In this document: piece after piece, positions 1 through 8,991 of the stretch
Position numbering within the stretch: the stretch's first letter is position 1
Layout of the letters: each line of letters begins with the position of its first letter
From: Ensifer adhaerens
Lineage (GTDB): Bacteria; Pseudomonadota; Alphaproteobacteria; Rhizobiales; Rhizobiaceae
Direction of reading: 5' to 3'
NCBI RefSeq assembly: GCF_028993555.1
Contig: NZ_CP118612.1
Span: 310,001 to 374,000, forward strand
Length of the DNA: 64,000 nt
Notes under the pieces: model-generated
What the model was told of the DNA's origin: nothing
The model's input: only the letters and a program-made list of their open reading frames with translations
Database searches by the model: none
Translations under genes and position numbers: made by a program

Positions 1-154
1 AGGGACGCCACCAAATGTGCCCCGGTTACCGAAGCGGCTATCTCAGAGAGACCCACAGTAGATTTCGGGTCCGCCCTGAGCAGAGCTTCTTCCTCTGCCC
101 CGGGCTTGAGAGTAGACTTTCTGCGGCCAATCGGGTCAATCAGGGGGGCGCTCA

Positions 155-2194
155 ATGGAGCGCAAGCTGGTCACCATCGTTTGCGCCGACGTGGCAGGAT
201 ACTCACGCCTGATCGGGCTCGATGAGGAAGGCACGATTGCGCGGCTGCGGGAGCACCAGGGCGCTCTGATCAATCCGAAAATCGCTGAGCATGCAGGGCG
301 GATCGTCAAGACGATGGGCGACGGGTTGCTGGTTGAGTTCGGCAGTCCCGTCGAGGCCGTCCGTTGTGCCGTCGAGGTTCAGGTTGCCATTGCCACGCGC
401 GAGGCCACGATCTCTGAGGATTGCCGTATTCGATTCCGGATTGGCATCAACCTGGGCGATGTGATCGCCGAAGACGATGATGTCCTGGGCGACGGCGTCA
501 ACATCGCCGCGCGGCTGCAACTCTTGGCTGACGTCGGCGGAATTTGCGTGTCGCGCTCCGTACGTGATCAGGTTCGCGACCGCCTGGCGGTGGAATTCGA
601 AGACATGGGAGAGCAAAGCGTTCGGAACATCGCCCGCCCCATCCAATGCTATCGGGTCTGTTTCGATGGGGCCGCGCCAAGGCCGCCCAAGCGCAAGATT
701 CGAAAGCGGTGGCTGATTGTCGGACTGGCCACAGTTGGGCTGTGCTGCCTTGCCGGCGGCGTCGTCTGGCTTTCGACAGGGATCGATGTCGTGGAAGGTG
801 GCAAGGGTCCGACATCGGTCGCGGCATCGATCCCTGAGAGCGTGAAAACCGACGCCGAGAAGGAAACTGCGCGGCTGTCGATCGTCGTTCTGCCCTTCCG
901 CAACCTCAGCAATGAACCCGACCAGGATTACTTTGCCGATAGCCTGACCGACGACATCACGACGGACCTGTCGCGGATTGCCGGCAGCTTCGTCATCTCG
1001 CGCAACACCGCCTTCACCTTCAAGGGGACATCCAATGACGAACGAACCGTCGCCAATGCTCTGAGCGTCCGCTACCTCCTCGAGGGCAGCGTCAGGCGCA
1101 CGGGCGATCAAGTCCGCGTCAACGCCCGGCTGATTGACGGCAGCACCGGCGGACAGTTGTGGAGCGAACGATTCGAGCACGACATGCGCGACATCGCGGC
1201 TTTTCAGGACGAGGTGACCGGACGAATCGTCAACGCGCTCAGCCTCGAACTCGTCGCCACTGAGGCACATAGGGCGCAACTTGCCCATCCGAACGATCCC
1301 GACGCGGTCGATCTGACGATGCGCGGCTGGTGGCTTCTGCGCCAGCCGGCCGATCGACAGCGGATGCTTGACGCGCGCCAGTTGTTCGAGCGCGCTCTGG
1401 AAAGGGACCCCCAATTCGTCCCGGGTCTACTGGGACTGGCGACGACCCACGCGGACATGGTCTTTCTGACTTGGAGCGAAGATCGCGACACGGACCTGGA
1501 GCGGGCCGACGCCGTACTGGCGCAAGTTCTCGCAGTCGCTCCGCAGAACGCTGTAGCGTCCTATATCAGAGCACACGTGTTCTTTGGTCGCGGGCAGCTT
1601 CAGGATGCGATCGACGCCTGCGAAGCGAGCTTGGCACTCGACCACAACTATGCGTCAGCCTATGGTTTTCTTGCTGCAATGGTCCGGCTGGACGGCCATC
1701 CGGAGCGTAGCGTCAAGCTTCTTCAGCGGGCCATGCTGCTCAGCCCGCGCGATCCCGAGATGTGGACATGGCTGCAATATCTCGGGCGCGCCCAGTCGGA
1801 CCTCGGCCAGGCGGAAGACGCGATTGCGAACTTCCGGAGGGCGATCGCCATTAATCCGACGGCCCCAGCCTACCAATGGACCCTGTTGTCCACGGCCTAC
1901 GCGCGCGCCAAGCGCCCGACGGAGGCCCGAGAGGCCATGGACACGTTCCTGCGTCTGTCTCCGCACCTGATGGACGGCAGGTCGGACGAGGTCATGAGGG
2001 CGATGCAGCTCCAGATACAGCTGGCCGTCAGAGGATACTACCTTGGCGTAATTGATGGGGACATTGGAAAACAGACCCGAAAGGCTTTGGCATGGTTTCA
2101 ACGGGATCAAGGGATCGCCGCCTCCGAGCAGGCGGACGATGAGACAGTTCGTCGCCTAGGGCTGTCGCAAACTGCTTCGGGCAGGGTTCATTAG
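155..2194 (+). CDS. Class III adenylate/guanylate cyclase with TolB-like, TPR and peptidoglycan-binding regions
   Basis: Predicted membrane-bound nucleotide cyclase of 679 residues. The N-terminal catalytic domain (about 1-170) carries the two metal-binding aspartates in CADVAGYS (D12) and KTMGDG (D56). A basic stretch and one hydrophobic segment (about 186-207) follow, then a TolB/FlgO-like region starting IVVLPFRNLSN (about 242-360), TPR-like helices (about 380-600) and a C-terminal segment (about 625-679) resembling a peptidoglycan-binding fold (RGYYLGVIDGDIGKQTRKAL). Cyclase-TM-TolB-TPR proteins are common in rhizobia; the PG-binding tail is less usual. One TM segment would place the cyclase inside and the C-terminal half outside the membrane (inference). 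The ATG follows a G-rich ribosome site. cAMP rather than cGMP is assumed. Confidence 0.88.
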   Translation: MERKLVTIVCADVAGYSRLIGLDEEGTIARLREHQGALINPKIAEHAGRIVKTMGDGLLVEFGSPVEAVRCAVEVQVAIATREATISEDCRIRFRIGINLGDVIAEDDDVLGDGVNIAARLQLLADVGGICVSRSVRDQVRDRLAVEFEDMGEQSVRNIARPIQCYRVCFDGAAPRPPKRKIRKRWLIVGLATVGLCCLAGGVVWLSTGIDVVEGGKGPTSVAASIPESVKTDAEKETARLSIVVLPFRNLSNEPDQDYFADSLTDDITTDLSRIAGSFVISRNTAFTFKGTSNDERTVANALSVRYLLEGSVRRTGDQVRVNARLIDGSTGGQLWSERFEHDMRDIAAFQDEVTGRIVNALSLELVATEAHRAQLAHPNDPDAVDLTMRGWWLLRQPADRQRMLDARQLFERALERDPQFVPGLLGLATTHADMVFLTWSEDRDTDLERADAVLAQVLAVAPQNAVASYIRAHVFFGRGQLQDAIDACEASLALDHNYASAYGFLAAMVRLDGHPERSVKLLQRAMLLSPRDPEMWTWLQYLGRAQSDLGQAEDAIANFRRAIAINPTAPAYQWTLLSTAYARAKRPTEAREAMDTFLRLSPHLMDGRSDEVMRAMQLQIQLAVRGYYLGVIDGDIGKQTRKALAWFQRDQGIAASEQADDETVRRLGLSQTASGRVH

Positions 2195-2566
2195 CCCGCA
2201 TCCTTTGTTTCCCATCGACAACCGTCATTATGTTACCCTAGGTGACTAGCGCCAGGTTCTGCTGCGAGTACCAATCGTCGAAATCCAAGTGCGATGAGAC
2301 CGCCCAAGCGAATTTGGTCATGGCGCTCCATGAAGGAAATACGCGGCTAATGGAATTTGGCTGGTTCGCCGCATTATCCCGACAACGGCGTGGTGAGCGA
2401 AAACCAGAGACCTTCGCCTTCCCGGGTTTGATACGATTGACTCGTGATGGCCGGTGCAACATTGCTTGACCTTGGTGAAAAACCGCTCGATCATTCACGC
2501 CTCTACCCACCTCAAAATGGTGGGGTCGCTTGTTGATTTGGCAGACTACGCTCCTGGAGCAAGGCG
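2195..2566. other. Intergenic region, no supported gene
   Basis: This stretch lies between the cyclase and the nitrile hydratase operon. Short open frames in it have no recognisable protein content and no good ribosome site. It presumably holds the operon promoter, but I cannot point to a convincing one. Confidence 0.5.
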
Positions 2567-3214
2567 ATGACAAGCTTCGATTCGCGACGCATTTCCAGTA
2601 TTCATCACGACCTGCATCAGCACTTGCCCTCCGAGTCCGTGCTGAGAACCAAAGCACTCGAAAGCCTTCTCGTGGAAAAGGGGCTGATCGATCCCGCTGC
2701 TATGGACGCCTGGATCGAAATGTACCGCGACGAGATCGGACCCAAGCGCGGGGCGAAAGTCGTGGCGCGGGCCTGGAGAGATCCGTCGTTCAAAAGGGAT
2801 CTTCTGGAAAATGCGACCGCTGCAATCGAGCAGTTCGGATTTGCTGGGCACGGAACGGGTCACCTGCAGGCGGTTGAGAATACATCAGAGATACACAATC
2901 TCGTCGTCTGCACCCTTTGTTCCTGCTACCCATTTTCGATTCTGGGAATTCCGCCAGCGTGGTACAAGTCGAACGAATACAGGGCGCGCGCTGTGCGCGA
3001 ACCGCGTGCCGTCTTGTCGGAGTTTGGCGTGGAAATTCCCCCGACTGTCGAGGTGCGGGTCTGGGACTCGACGTCCGAAAGACGATATCTGGTGATACCG
3101 CAGCAACCCAATGGTGTGGAATCCTGGAGCCAAGAGCAGCTCGCGGAGCTGGTCTCGCGTAATTCTATGATCGGAACGCAAAGGGATCTTTCTCCGACCA
3201 GGAGGCAAGCCTGA
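2567..3214 (+). CDS. nthA: Nitrile hydratase alpha subunit, cobalt type
   Basis: Catalytic subunit that hydrates nitriles to amides in the cytoplasm. The 215-residue length fits the family. The metal-claw motif VCTLCSCY places Cys115, Cys118, Ser119 and Cys120 as ligands. Thr after the first Cys and Tyr after the last is the pattern known for cobalt enzymes; iron enzymes have Ser and Thr there. The WYK and RVWDS regions typical of the family follow. Ribosome site GGAG lies 7 bases before the ATG. The stop codon overlaps the start of the beta gene (3214), so the subunits are probably translationally coupled. Thiocyanate hydrolase gamma is a related alternative, but the separate beta and accessory genes favour nitrile hydratase. 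Confidence 0.93.
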   Translation: MTSFDSRRISSIHHDLHQHLPSESVLRTKALESLLVEKGLIDPAAMDAWIEMYRDEIGPKRGAKVVARAWRDPSFKRDLLENATAAIEQFGFAGHGTGHLQAVENTSEIHNLVVCTLCSCYPFSILGIPPAWYKSNEYRARAVREPRAVLSEFGVEIPPTVEVRVWDSTSERRYLVIPQQPNGVESWSQEQLAELVSRNSMIGTQRDLSPTRRQA

Positions 3215-3870
3215 TGGACGGCGTTCACGACCTTGGCGGGCGCGAAGGATTTGGCCCCATTTTAGGCAAGGGTGACGAACGTCCCTTCCGTTTCGATTGG
3301 GAAATGCGAGCTTTCGGTCTTGCGCAGGCCGCCGCTGGCGATGCGAACTGGTCGATTGATTGGTTCAGGCATTGCCGCGAGTTGATCGTTCCGGCCGAAT
3401 ATTTGACGCGGCCATACTTCGATCAATGGGTGGTGACGATTGCAGCCCAGATGATTGATGCTGGCTATCTCACATTGGAGGAACTCGATGCCGGCAAGTC
3501 GGCATTTGTACGCCAGCCTGGCTATCCGCCTGAAACCGCGGAAGAGGCGCGCGCCTACGTCCAGTCCGCGCGCAGCTACGCTCTTGATTCCGAGGCGCCG
3601 CCATTATTCGTCGTGGGCGATGCGGTGCGCGCCAAATCCATGGGACATCCCGGACATACGCGCTTGCCGTCCTATGCGCGGGGGAGGCGTGGAAGCGTGA
3701 TCGGGCATCACGGCGCCCATGTACTGCCGGATGCATCAGCCGCCGGAACGCCCAGAGGCGAGCACCTTTACACGATTGGCTTTGCCGCGTCCGAGTTGTG
3801 GCCGGAAGCCCACGACAGCTGCGATCAAGTTTTCGTCGATCTCTGGGAGAGCTATCTTGAGCGGATCTGA
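3214..3870 (+). CDS. nthB: Nitrile hydratase beta subunit
   Basis: Beta partner of the alpha/beta heterodimer, 218 residues. It opens with the family signature MDGVHDLGGREGFGP and keeps the C-terminal SH3-like barrel region (GDAVRAKSMGHPGHTRLPSY, then the RG and GxH motifs), which packs over the metal site made by alpha. Its ATG overlaps the last bases of the alpha gene, and the accessory gene starts within its 3' end. The alpha-beta-accessory order is the classical order of cobalt-type operons. Confidence 0.93.
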   Translation: MDGVHDLGGREGFGPILGKGDERPFRFDWEMRAFGLAQAAAGDANWSIDWFRHCRELIVPAEYLTRPYFDQWVVTIAAQMIDAGYLTLEELDAGKSAFVRQPGYPPETAEEARAYVQSARSYALDSEAPPLFVVGDAVRAKSMGHPGHTRLPSYARGRRGSVIGHHGAHVLPDASAAGTPRGEHLYTIGFAASELWPEAHDSCDQVFVDLWESYLERI

Positions 3871-4213
3871 CCCCAGGATGGCCCACCTGACGCAAAGGGA
3901 CGGCGAACCGGCTTTCGCCGAGCCGTGGCATGCTCAGGCTTCCGCGATGGCAAGTTTGCTGGTTGCTTCGGGCGTAATATCAGGAGCGCAGTGGTCTGAA
4001 ACCCTGGGAGCGAAGTTGCGCGAGGCACAGCTCGCCGGGCAGTCGGATGACACCGAGACCTATTATCGTGCCGTGTTGTCCGCACTCGAAAGCCTCCTCG
4101 ATGAAGCACGCGCGATTTCCGGCAAGGAATTAATCCAGCGGCGAGATGCCTGGGAGCGCGCATATTTGCGGACGCCCCACGGACGGCCCGTCGTGCTGAA
4201 TGGGGACGTGTGA
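3857..4213 (+). CDS. Nitrile hydratase accessory protein (cobalt-insertion activator type)
   Basis: Small beta-homologous protein of the nitrile hydratase activator family, known to form a complex with alpha and help load cobalt and oxidise the claw cysteines. It matches the helical N-terminal half of the beta family (FAEPWHAQASAMASLLVASG, then an LRDAQ-like segment and YYRAVLSALE). I chose the TTG at 3857 because GGGAGA stands 6 bases before it and it overlaps the beta gene by 14 bases. The in-frame ATG at 3878 has no ribosome site at a usable distance but remains possible, giving 111 instead of 118 residues. Confidence 0.82.
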   Translation: MSGSDPRMAHLTQRDGEPAFAEPWHAQASAMASLLVASGVISGAQWSETLGAKLREAQLAGQSDDTETYYRAVLSALESLLDEARAISGKELIQRRDAWERAYLRTPHGRPVVLNGDV

Positions 4214-4365
4214 CCAATCGTTCCTGCTCCTAACAGATGTCCGTCACCAGCTGTCGTACCACAAGGCCAAGAGGTGATCCTATTGACCCGCACACGGACC
4301 CGTGCTCGAGCGCGCTTGGTAAACTGGTTCCATCGCGGAGGCCGTGAAACATAAGTGGGGTGTAT

Positions 4366-4397
4366 TGGTGGGCCCGGCAAGACTCGAACCTGCAACC
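4366..4397 (-). other. tRNA 3'-end-like fragment (T arm plus acceptor strand and CCA)
   Basis: Read on the minus strand this gives a T-arm-like GCAGGTTCGAGTC followed by GGGCCCACCA, as at a tRNA 3' end. No anticodon arm or 5' half can be folded around it, so it is not an intact tRNA. A similar fragment in the same orientation lies at 23872-23899. tRNA 3' ends are common integration sites, so this could be an att remnant. Confidence 0.45.
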
Positions 4398-4471
4398 GGT
4401 TCAGACCGCAGCAGACCCGATGAGGCGCCGGCAAGACCGGCCAGCCAAAATGCCCACTGAAGATATCAAAC

Positions 4472-6919
4472 ATGGCGAGCGCCTTGCCGTTCCCCAATGA
4501 TGCGTCTCGGTTCTTGCGTGTCCATTGGCTAACGCTCCAGGGGGGCTTCTTGCACCTTGACAGCTGCACTGAAGAGCGCTTGTTCGTGGGTATGGTCGAG
4601 ATCATCAGACATGGGTTGCTTCAGCGCATTGAAAGCGCGCACGAGCCTGTAGTGGTCGTCGACGCCGTTGCGGGGATGGGCAAGTCAGTCCTCGTGTCAC
4701 AACTGGCGTCGCGCTTGGGAACCAACGTGTGGCGATCAGATCTCCCACCCAGCCATGATGGTCCTCCGGACGCCGTCATTTGGGACGTGCCGCCAGCATC
4801 GGTCAAGATCGAACTCGATGGCGATTTTCTGGGTAGCGACCGCAGAATTGTCATCGCCAAGCGCCCTCAGACGCTTATCCGCGGCCTCAATCGGGCCATT
4901 GTCTACGGGCGGGTATTGCGCCTTGACGAGAGGGATCTTTGTTATTCCGTCGACGAACTTACCGCTGCCTTCGGCGACGCTGCCGCCCAGACGCTGAGTG
5001 ACCGTACCGCCGGCTGGCCATTCTTGGTGCATCTCTTGAGCCAAGGTATTCACGACGAGGGCGATATTGTTCAGTTTCTGATGGACGAAGTTCTCGGAAC
5101 ATTGAGTGACGGCGTGTTCGTTGATCTTTGTCTTGCCCTGTCTGGCGAGCGGCCAGGATCGACCCAGGTCCGTTATCTTCTTGCAGACGCGGTAAAAGAG
5201 CCTCTTTCGAAAGCGGTCGAACAGACTTTATCTCGCTGGATCTCTGAGGCGAGACGCGCGCCTGGCATCGCCGCCGCCTATTCAGCCCGCGGTAACGAGA
5301 CTGACGCCATTGTGGTTCTTCAGCGCGCTGGCCTTCATGAATTGGCGCTACGTTCGTTTTCAGCTTACGGGACATACTTCATCTATGTGTTCGGACCGGA
5401 CGCCTTTGACCGGGTCCTTGACGGCTTTCATGCCGAATTGGCCGGTCAGAACGAGACCATTGTAACGTCGCTCGCATTGCAGGCGCTGAAGAAGGGCGAC
5501 GTCCCGCGTGCCCGGCGATTGCTGGCTGATTGCTACGGATCGAGGGCCAACAACGTTCTGAAAGTTCTCAGCGACCGCGCCGCTTTTTCCGCGACCTTTC
5601 GTTCTTTCCGCCTCGTCATGCTGATCTATGAAGATATCCCGCTCAGCGATGAACTTCTTGAGCAGGCGACGGCGCTTCTATCCGAGTTTCCTCTTAACGC
5701 CCATCTGGAACGGGGAAGTATCTACAACGCGATTCTGGAATTTTACATCCGCCGCAGGCGTTTCGAAGTCGCCCTGGACCTCGCTGCCCGAGCACTCTCG
5801 CATTACGAGCAGGCTGGTGTCGCCTTACTGTCGTTTTACATCAATCTGCATCAGGCGATGATTCACTTGATGATCGGCGACGCAATCCGGGCAAGGCGAA
5901 GTGCGGAAGAGGCCGCGGTGAAGCTCGCACGGGCGCCATTCCACAGCTCTATGGATACCCGTCTTCTCGGATTGCTCGAGGCCTGCGTTGCTTATGAGGA
6001 TGGCAAGCCGGAGCCGCTTGCCCAGTTTTTAACGACAGAAATGGACGAATTCTCCCACGGTGAGGTTTGGGCAACCCTCATCGAATTTGCCTTGCAATAT
6101 GGAAGCCAGGCGCTCAGCGAGCATTTCTCCGTCAACGCCGCGCGTGGCTTTCTTGATCGTTGGCGAATCTACCAAGTCTATAATCGTCAGTTCCGGTTGA
6201 TGATCGAGGTTCGCGAGGCCGTTATCCTGCAAAATGGTAACCGCTGGCAGCAGGCCGCAGACACACTGGCTTCGATTCAATCACGGATAAATCGCACCTG
6301 GGTGGAGGCCGCAGTGGACGAGTTGGCGCGCCTGCAGGATCAAGACGAAATCGCGTTGGCGGTGGTGTGGCTGCGCCATCTTGTTTTCGACAAACCTGAT
6401 CGTGCGCATCTTGGCCGGCAACTTGCCGCCCTCGCTAACAATCTCAACCTCAGCGGACGTCAGCGCTTGTGCATTGAGGTCTGGCAGGCCTTTGTGGCCA
6501 GACGTCAACGCGACCTCACAGCTGCTCGATCCATCCTGCAAAAAGCCTTTGAAAAGGCAGCCCGTCTCGGAACGGTCGCACCGCTTTCCGAGGAGCGCGT
6601 CTTCTTGCACGAGCTGACGACCGACAAGCGAATCTCAGACTTCCTGGCGACGATGCCGACCGCGCAATCGATCCTGCGTCGCCTTCGCGACGCCGGCTTT
6701 TCAGGTAAAAAACTCGGCGCAGAAAGCGAACTGACCCGCCGCGAGGCTCGTCTCCTCCTGATGATCGCAGAGGGCGCTTCAAACAAATTCATCGCAAATG
6801 CTCTGGGGCTCAGTGAGGCGACAGTCAAATTCCATCTCGGCAATCTGTATCGCAAGCTCGGCTGCAATCGCCGGCGGGAGGCGATCGAGGCTGCCAAGGG
6901 CATCGGTCTGATCACGTAA
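4472..6919 (+). CDS. LuxR-family large ATP-binding (MalT/LAL-like) transcriptional regulator
   Basis: Regulator of 815 residues. A P-loop-like AGMGKS sits near residue 69 in VVVVDAVAGMGKSVLVSQLA, followed by an STAND-type ATPase region. A long helical, TPR-like middle part follows, and a C-terminal LuxR helix-turn-helix (about 745-812: LTRREARLLLMIAEGASNKF, then LSEATVKFHLGNLYRKL). In MalT relatives, inducer and ATP drive oligomerisation and promoter activation. It lies upstream of and codirectional with the importer operon starting at 7102, so it probably controls that operon (inference). The ribosome site is weak; a later ATG near 4592 is an alternative start. Confidence 0.87.
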   Translation: MASALPFPNDASRFLRVHWLTLQGGFLHLDSCTEERLFVGMVEIIRHGLLQRIESAHEPVVVVDAVAGMGKSVLVSQLASRLGTNVWRSDLPPSHDGPPDAVIWDVPPASVKIELDGDFLGSDRRIVIAKRPQTLIRGLNRAIVYGRVLRLDERDLCYSVDELTAAFGDAAAQTLSDRTAGWPFLVHLLSQGIHDEGDIVQFLMDEVLGTLSDGVFVDLCLALSGERPGSTQVRYLLADAVKEPLSKAVEQTLSRWISEARRAPGIAAAYSARGNETDAIVVLQRAGLHELALRSFSAYGTYFIYVFGPDAFDRVLDGFHAELAGQNETIVTSLALQALKKGDVPRARRLLADCYGSRANNVLKVLSDRAAFSATFRSFRLVMLIYEDIPLSDELLEQATALLSEFPLNAHLERGSIYNAILEFYIRRRRFEVALDLAARALSHYEQAGVALLSFYINLHQAMIHLMIGDAIRARRSAEEAAVKLARAPFHSSMDTRLLGLLEACVAYEDGKPEPLAQFLTTEMDEFSHGEVWATLIEFALQYGSQALSEHFSVNAARGFLDRWRIYQVYNRQFRLMIEVREAVILQNGNRWQQAADTLASIQSRINRTWVEAAVDELARLQDQDEIALAVVWLRHLVFDKPDRAHLGRQLAALANNLNLSGRQRLCIEVWQAFVARRQRDLTAARSILQKAFEKAARLGTVAPLSEERVFLHELTTDKRISDFLATMPTAQSILRRLRDAGFSGKKLGAESELTRREARLLLMIAEGASNKFIANALGLSEATVKFHLGNLYRKLGCNRRREAIEAAKGIGLIT

Positions 6920-7101
6920 CGGTTGTCATCCCATTCGGACGCGCTTCAGCGTTTCGCTGCCGACAACAAAACCTATACCTTTCTCATCAAAACCTAGCCT
7001 TTCACCCCGTTGTGCGGGTGGCCTTGTTGGCTGGAAACTACCCCGACCGCAAAAAGCGGCAATGAGGACCGGACCATAACCGGCCGAGGGGAGGTTTCCC
7101 G

Positions 7102-8130
7102 ATGGGTAATTACTACGTCGCATTGTTTGCGCGACGCGCCGCAGGCTTTCTGCTGGTGCTTTTCGTGCTGTCACTGATGATTTTCATCCTTGCCCGTGTC
7201 GTGCCAGGCGATCCGGCGCGCATGGCACTTGGCCCGAGCGCCACTCAAGAGCAGGTCGATCAACTCCGCCAGAGCATGGGCCTCGATGATCCGTTGTTCA
7301 GCCAGTATATGACCTATATGGGCCACGCAATCACGGGCGATCTCGGACGCTCGATTGCTTCTGGACGCGCGGTCAGTTCCGACATCGCCACCTTCCTGCC
7401 GGCCACTCTTGAGCTCGTCCTCGCGACCATCATTTTCGTCTTTGTCGTTTCAGTACCGCTCGGGGTGATCACAGCCCGCTACCGCAACAGCTGGATCGAT
7501 AACACCGGGCGCTTCTTTTCACTGATTGGCGTGACGATCCCGAGCTTTCTGTTCGCGGTCATCCTGCAGATCATCGCAGCTGACCATTTCCCATCGTGGC
7601 CAACGCTCGGCCGCGTTGATTTCTCCCTTGGCGCGCCGACGGGCCCAACTGGCCTCTTGCTGGTCGACAGCCTCCTGGCCGGTCGGCCGGAGGTGTTTGT
7701 GAGCGCCGCCCAGCACCTTGTTTTTCCGACGCTTGCCCTTGCCATGGGCGGCATTGGACAAATCACGCGCATCACACGCTCTGCGATGATCGACCATCAG
7801 CGACGTGATCACGTGCTGACGCTCAAATCCTTCGGCGTTCCCGATCGCGTGATCGTATTCCGTTATCTCTTGAAGCTGTCTTCGATCGCACCGCTGACAA
7901 TCATGGGGCTCGAGTTCGCTTCGCTGATAGGCAACGCCTTCGTTGTCGAGATGGTGTTCTCCTGGGGTGGCTTTGCTTCCTATGGGCTCGAGGCCATCCT
8001 GCAGAAGGACCTCAACGCCGTGATGGCCGTGGTGCTCGTGTCGGGCATCTTCTTCATCGCCGCAAATATCGTCATCGACCTGATCATCAGCATCCTTGAC
8101 CCGCGGCTTCGTTTCAAGGAGGCCCGCTGA
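7102..8130 (+). CDS. ABC transporter permease, DppB/OppB type
   Basis: Inner-membrane permease of the peptide/nickel/opine class, 342 residues, with about six hydrophobic segments. It has the family N-terminus (RRAAGFLLVLFVLSLMIFIL then ARVVPGDPAR) and the LGLDDPL-like and YMxYMGHAITGDLGRS motifs. The EAA-type loop contacting the ATPase is near SFGVPDRVIVFRYLLK. A strong GGGGAGG ribosome site precedes the ATG. Its stop overlaps the start of the next permease (8130), marking the first gene of a tight operon. Confidence 0.93.
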   Translation: MGNYYVALFARRAAGFLLVLFVLSLMIFILARVVPGDPARMALGPSATQEQVDQLRQSMGLDDPLFSQYMTYMGHAITGDLGRSIASGRAVSSDIATFLPATLELVLATIIFVFVVSVPLGVITARYRNSWIDNTGRFFSLIGVTIPSFLFAVILQIIAADHFPSWPTLGRVDFSLGAPTGPTGLLLVDSLLAGRPEVFVSAAQHLVFPTLALAMGGIGQITRITRSAMIDHQRRDHVLTLKSFGVPDRVIVFRYLLKLSSIAPLTIMGLEFASLIGNAFVVEMVFSWGGFASYGLEAILQKDLNAVMAVVLVSGIFFIAANIVIDLIISILDPRLRFKEAR

Positions 8131-8990
8131 TGCAGGAGCCCGTCCGCCTGTCCGCCAGCTACATGACCTGGTACCGCTTCAGCAGGAATCCTGCTGCCCT
8201 TGTCGGCGCAGCAATCGTGCTCTCGGTGATCCTCGTGGCGATCTTCGCGCCGCTGATCGCCCGCTTTCCCGAACATGTCGGCGCGGTCGTCGACTTCCGC
8301 AACCGTCATACGCCGCCAGACATCGTCAACTGGTTCGGCACTGACAAGGCCGGCCGCGATGTCTTTTCTCGCACGGTGTTCGGTTTTCGCGTCTCGCTGC
8401 TTTTGGTCATCGGGGTCCTTGGGATCGCGGTCCCGATCGGCTCGGCGCTCGGCATGATCGCCGGCTACGCGGGCGGCCTGACGGAACGTCTTGTCACGGG
8501 CTTTACAGACATCATGCTGGCAATCCCGCCTCTCGTCATGGCGCTTGCTATCGGCAATGTGCTCGAGCCCAACCTCGTCAACGCGATGCTCGCGATCACA
8601 CTTCTGTGGTGGACGTGGCATGCCCGGCTTGTTTATCGCGTGACGAAATCGATTGTTGCTGACGACTACATCGAAGCAGCACGGCTCGCCGGCGCCAGCC
8701 ATCTGCACATTCTCTTCAAAGAGATCTTGCCGAACTGCATCTCGGTAATTTCGGTCAAGATGACGCTTGATGCCGCCTTCGTCATTCTCTTTGGCGCAAC
8801 GCTTTCCTTCCTCGGTCTTGGCGTCAAGCCGCCGACCCCGGACCTCGGGTCGATGGTCGCCGACGGCCGCCAGTTCCTGCCCGAAAAATGGTGGGAGGTG
8901 CTCGCACCGGGTGCTGCGATTTTCTACGCGACGCTTGGCTTCAACCTGCTCGGAGACGGGCTGCGTGACATGTTCGACGTGGAGGCGTGA
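8130..8990 (+). CDS. ABC transporter permease, DppC/OppC type
   Basis: Second permease of the same importer, 286 residues. It shows the DppC N-terminal pattern (RFSRNPAALVGAAIVLSVIL), the WFGTDKAGRDVFSRTVFG motif and the EAARLAGASHLHILFKEILP coupling loop. Paired with the preceding permease to form the membrane channel; the ATPase gene begins one base after its stop codon. Confidence 0.93.
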   Translation: MQEPVRLSASYMTWYRFSRNPAALVGAAIVLSVILVAIFAPLIARFPEHVGAVVDFRNRHTPPDIVNWFGTDKAGRDVFSRTVFGFRVSLLLVIGVLGIAVPIGSALGMIAGYAGGLTERLVTGFTDIMLAIPPLVMALAIGNVLEPNLVNAMLAITLLWWTWHARLVYRVTKSIVADDYIEAARLAGASHLHILFKEILPNCISVISVKMTLDAAFVILFGATLSFLGLGVKPPTPDLGSMVADGRQFLPEKWWEVLAPGAAIFYATLGFNLLGDGLRDMFDVEA

Positions 8991-8991
8991 G

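Noticed and set aside
203..1414. 403-residue open frame on the minus strand
   Set aside because: Lies fully inside the cyclase gene, has no family motifs and arises from codon bias of the real gene.
4366..4397. Calling a complete tRNA gene
   Set aside because: Only the T-arm and acceptor end can be seen; no D arm or anticodon arm folds upstream on the minus strand.
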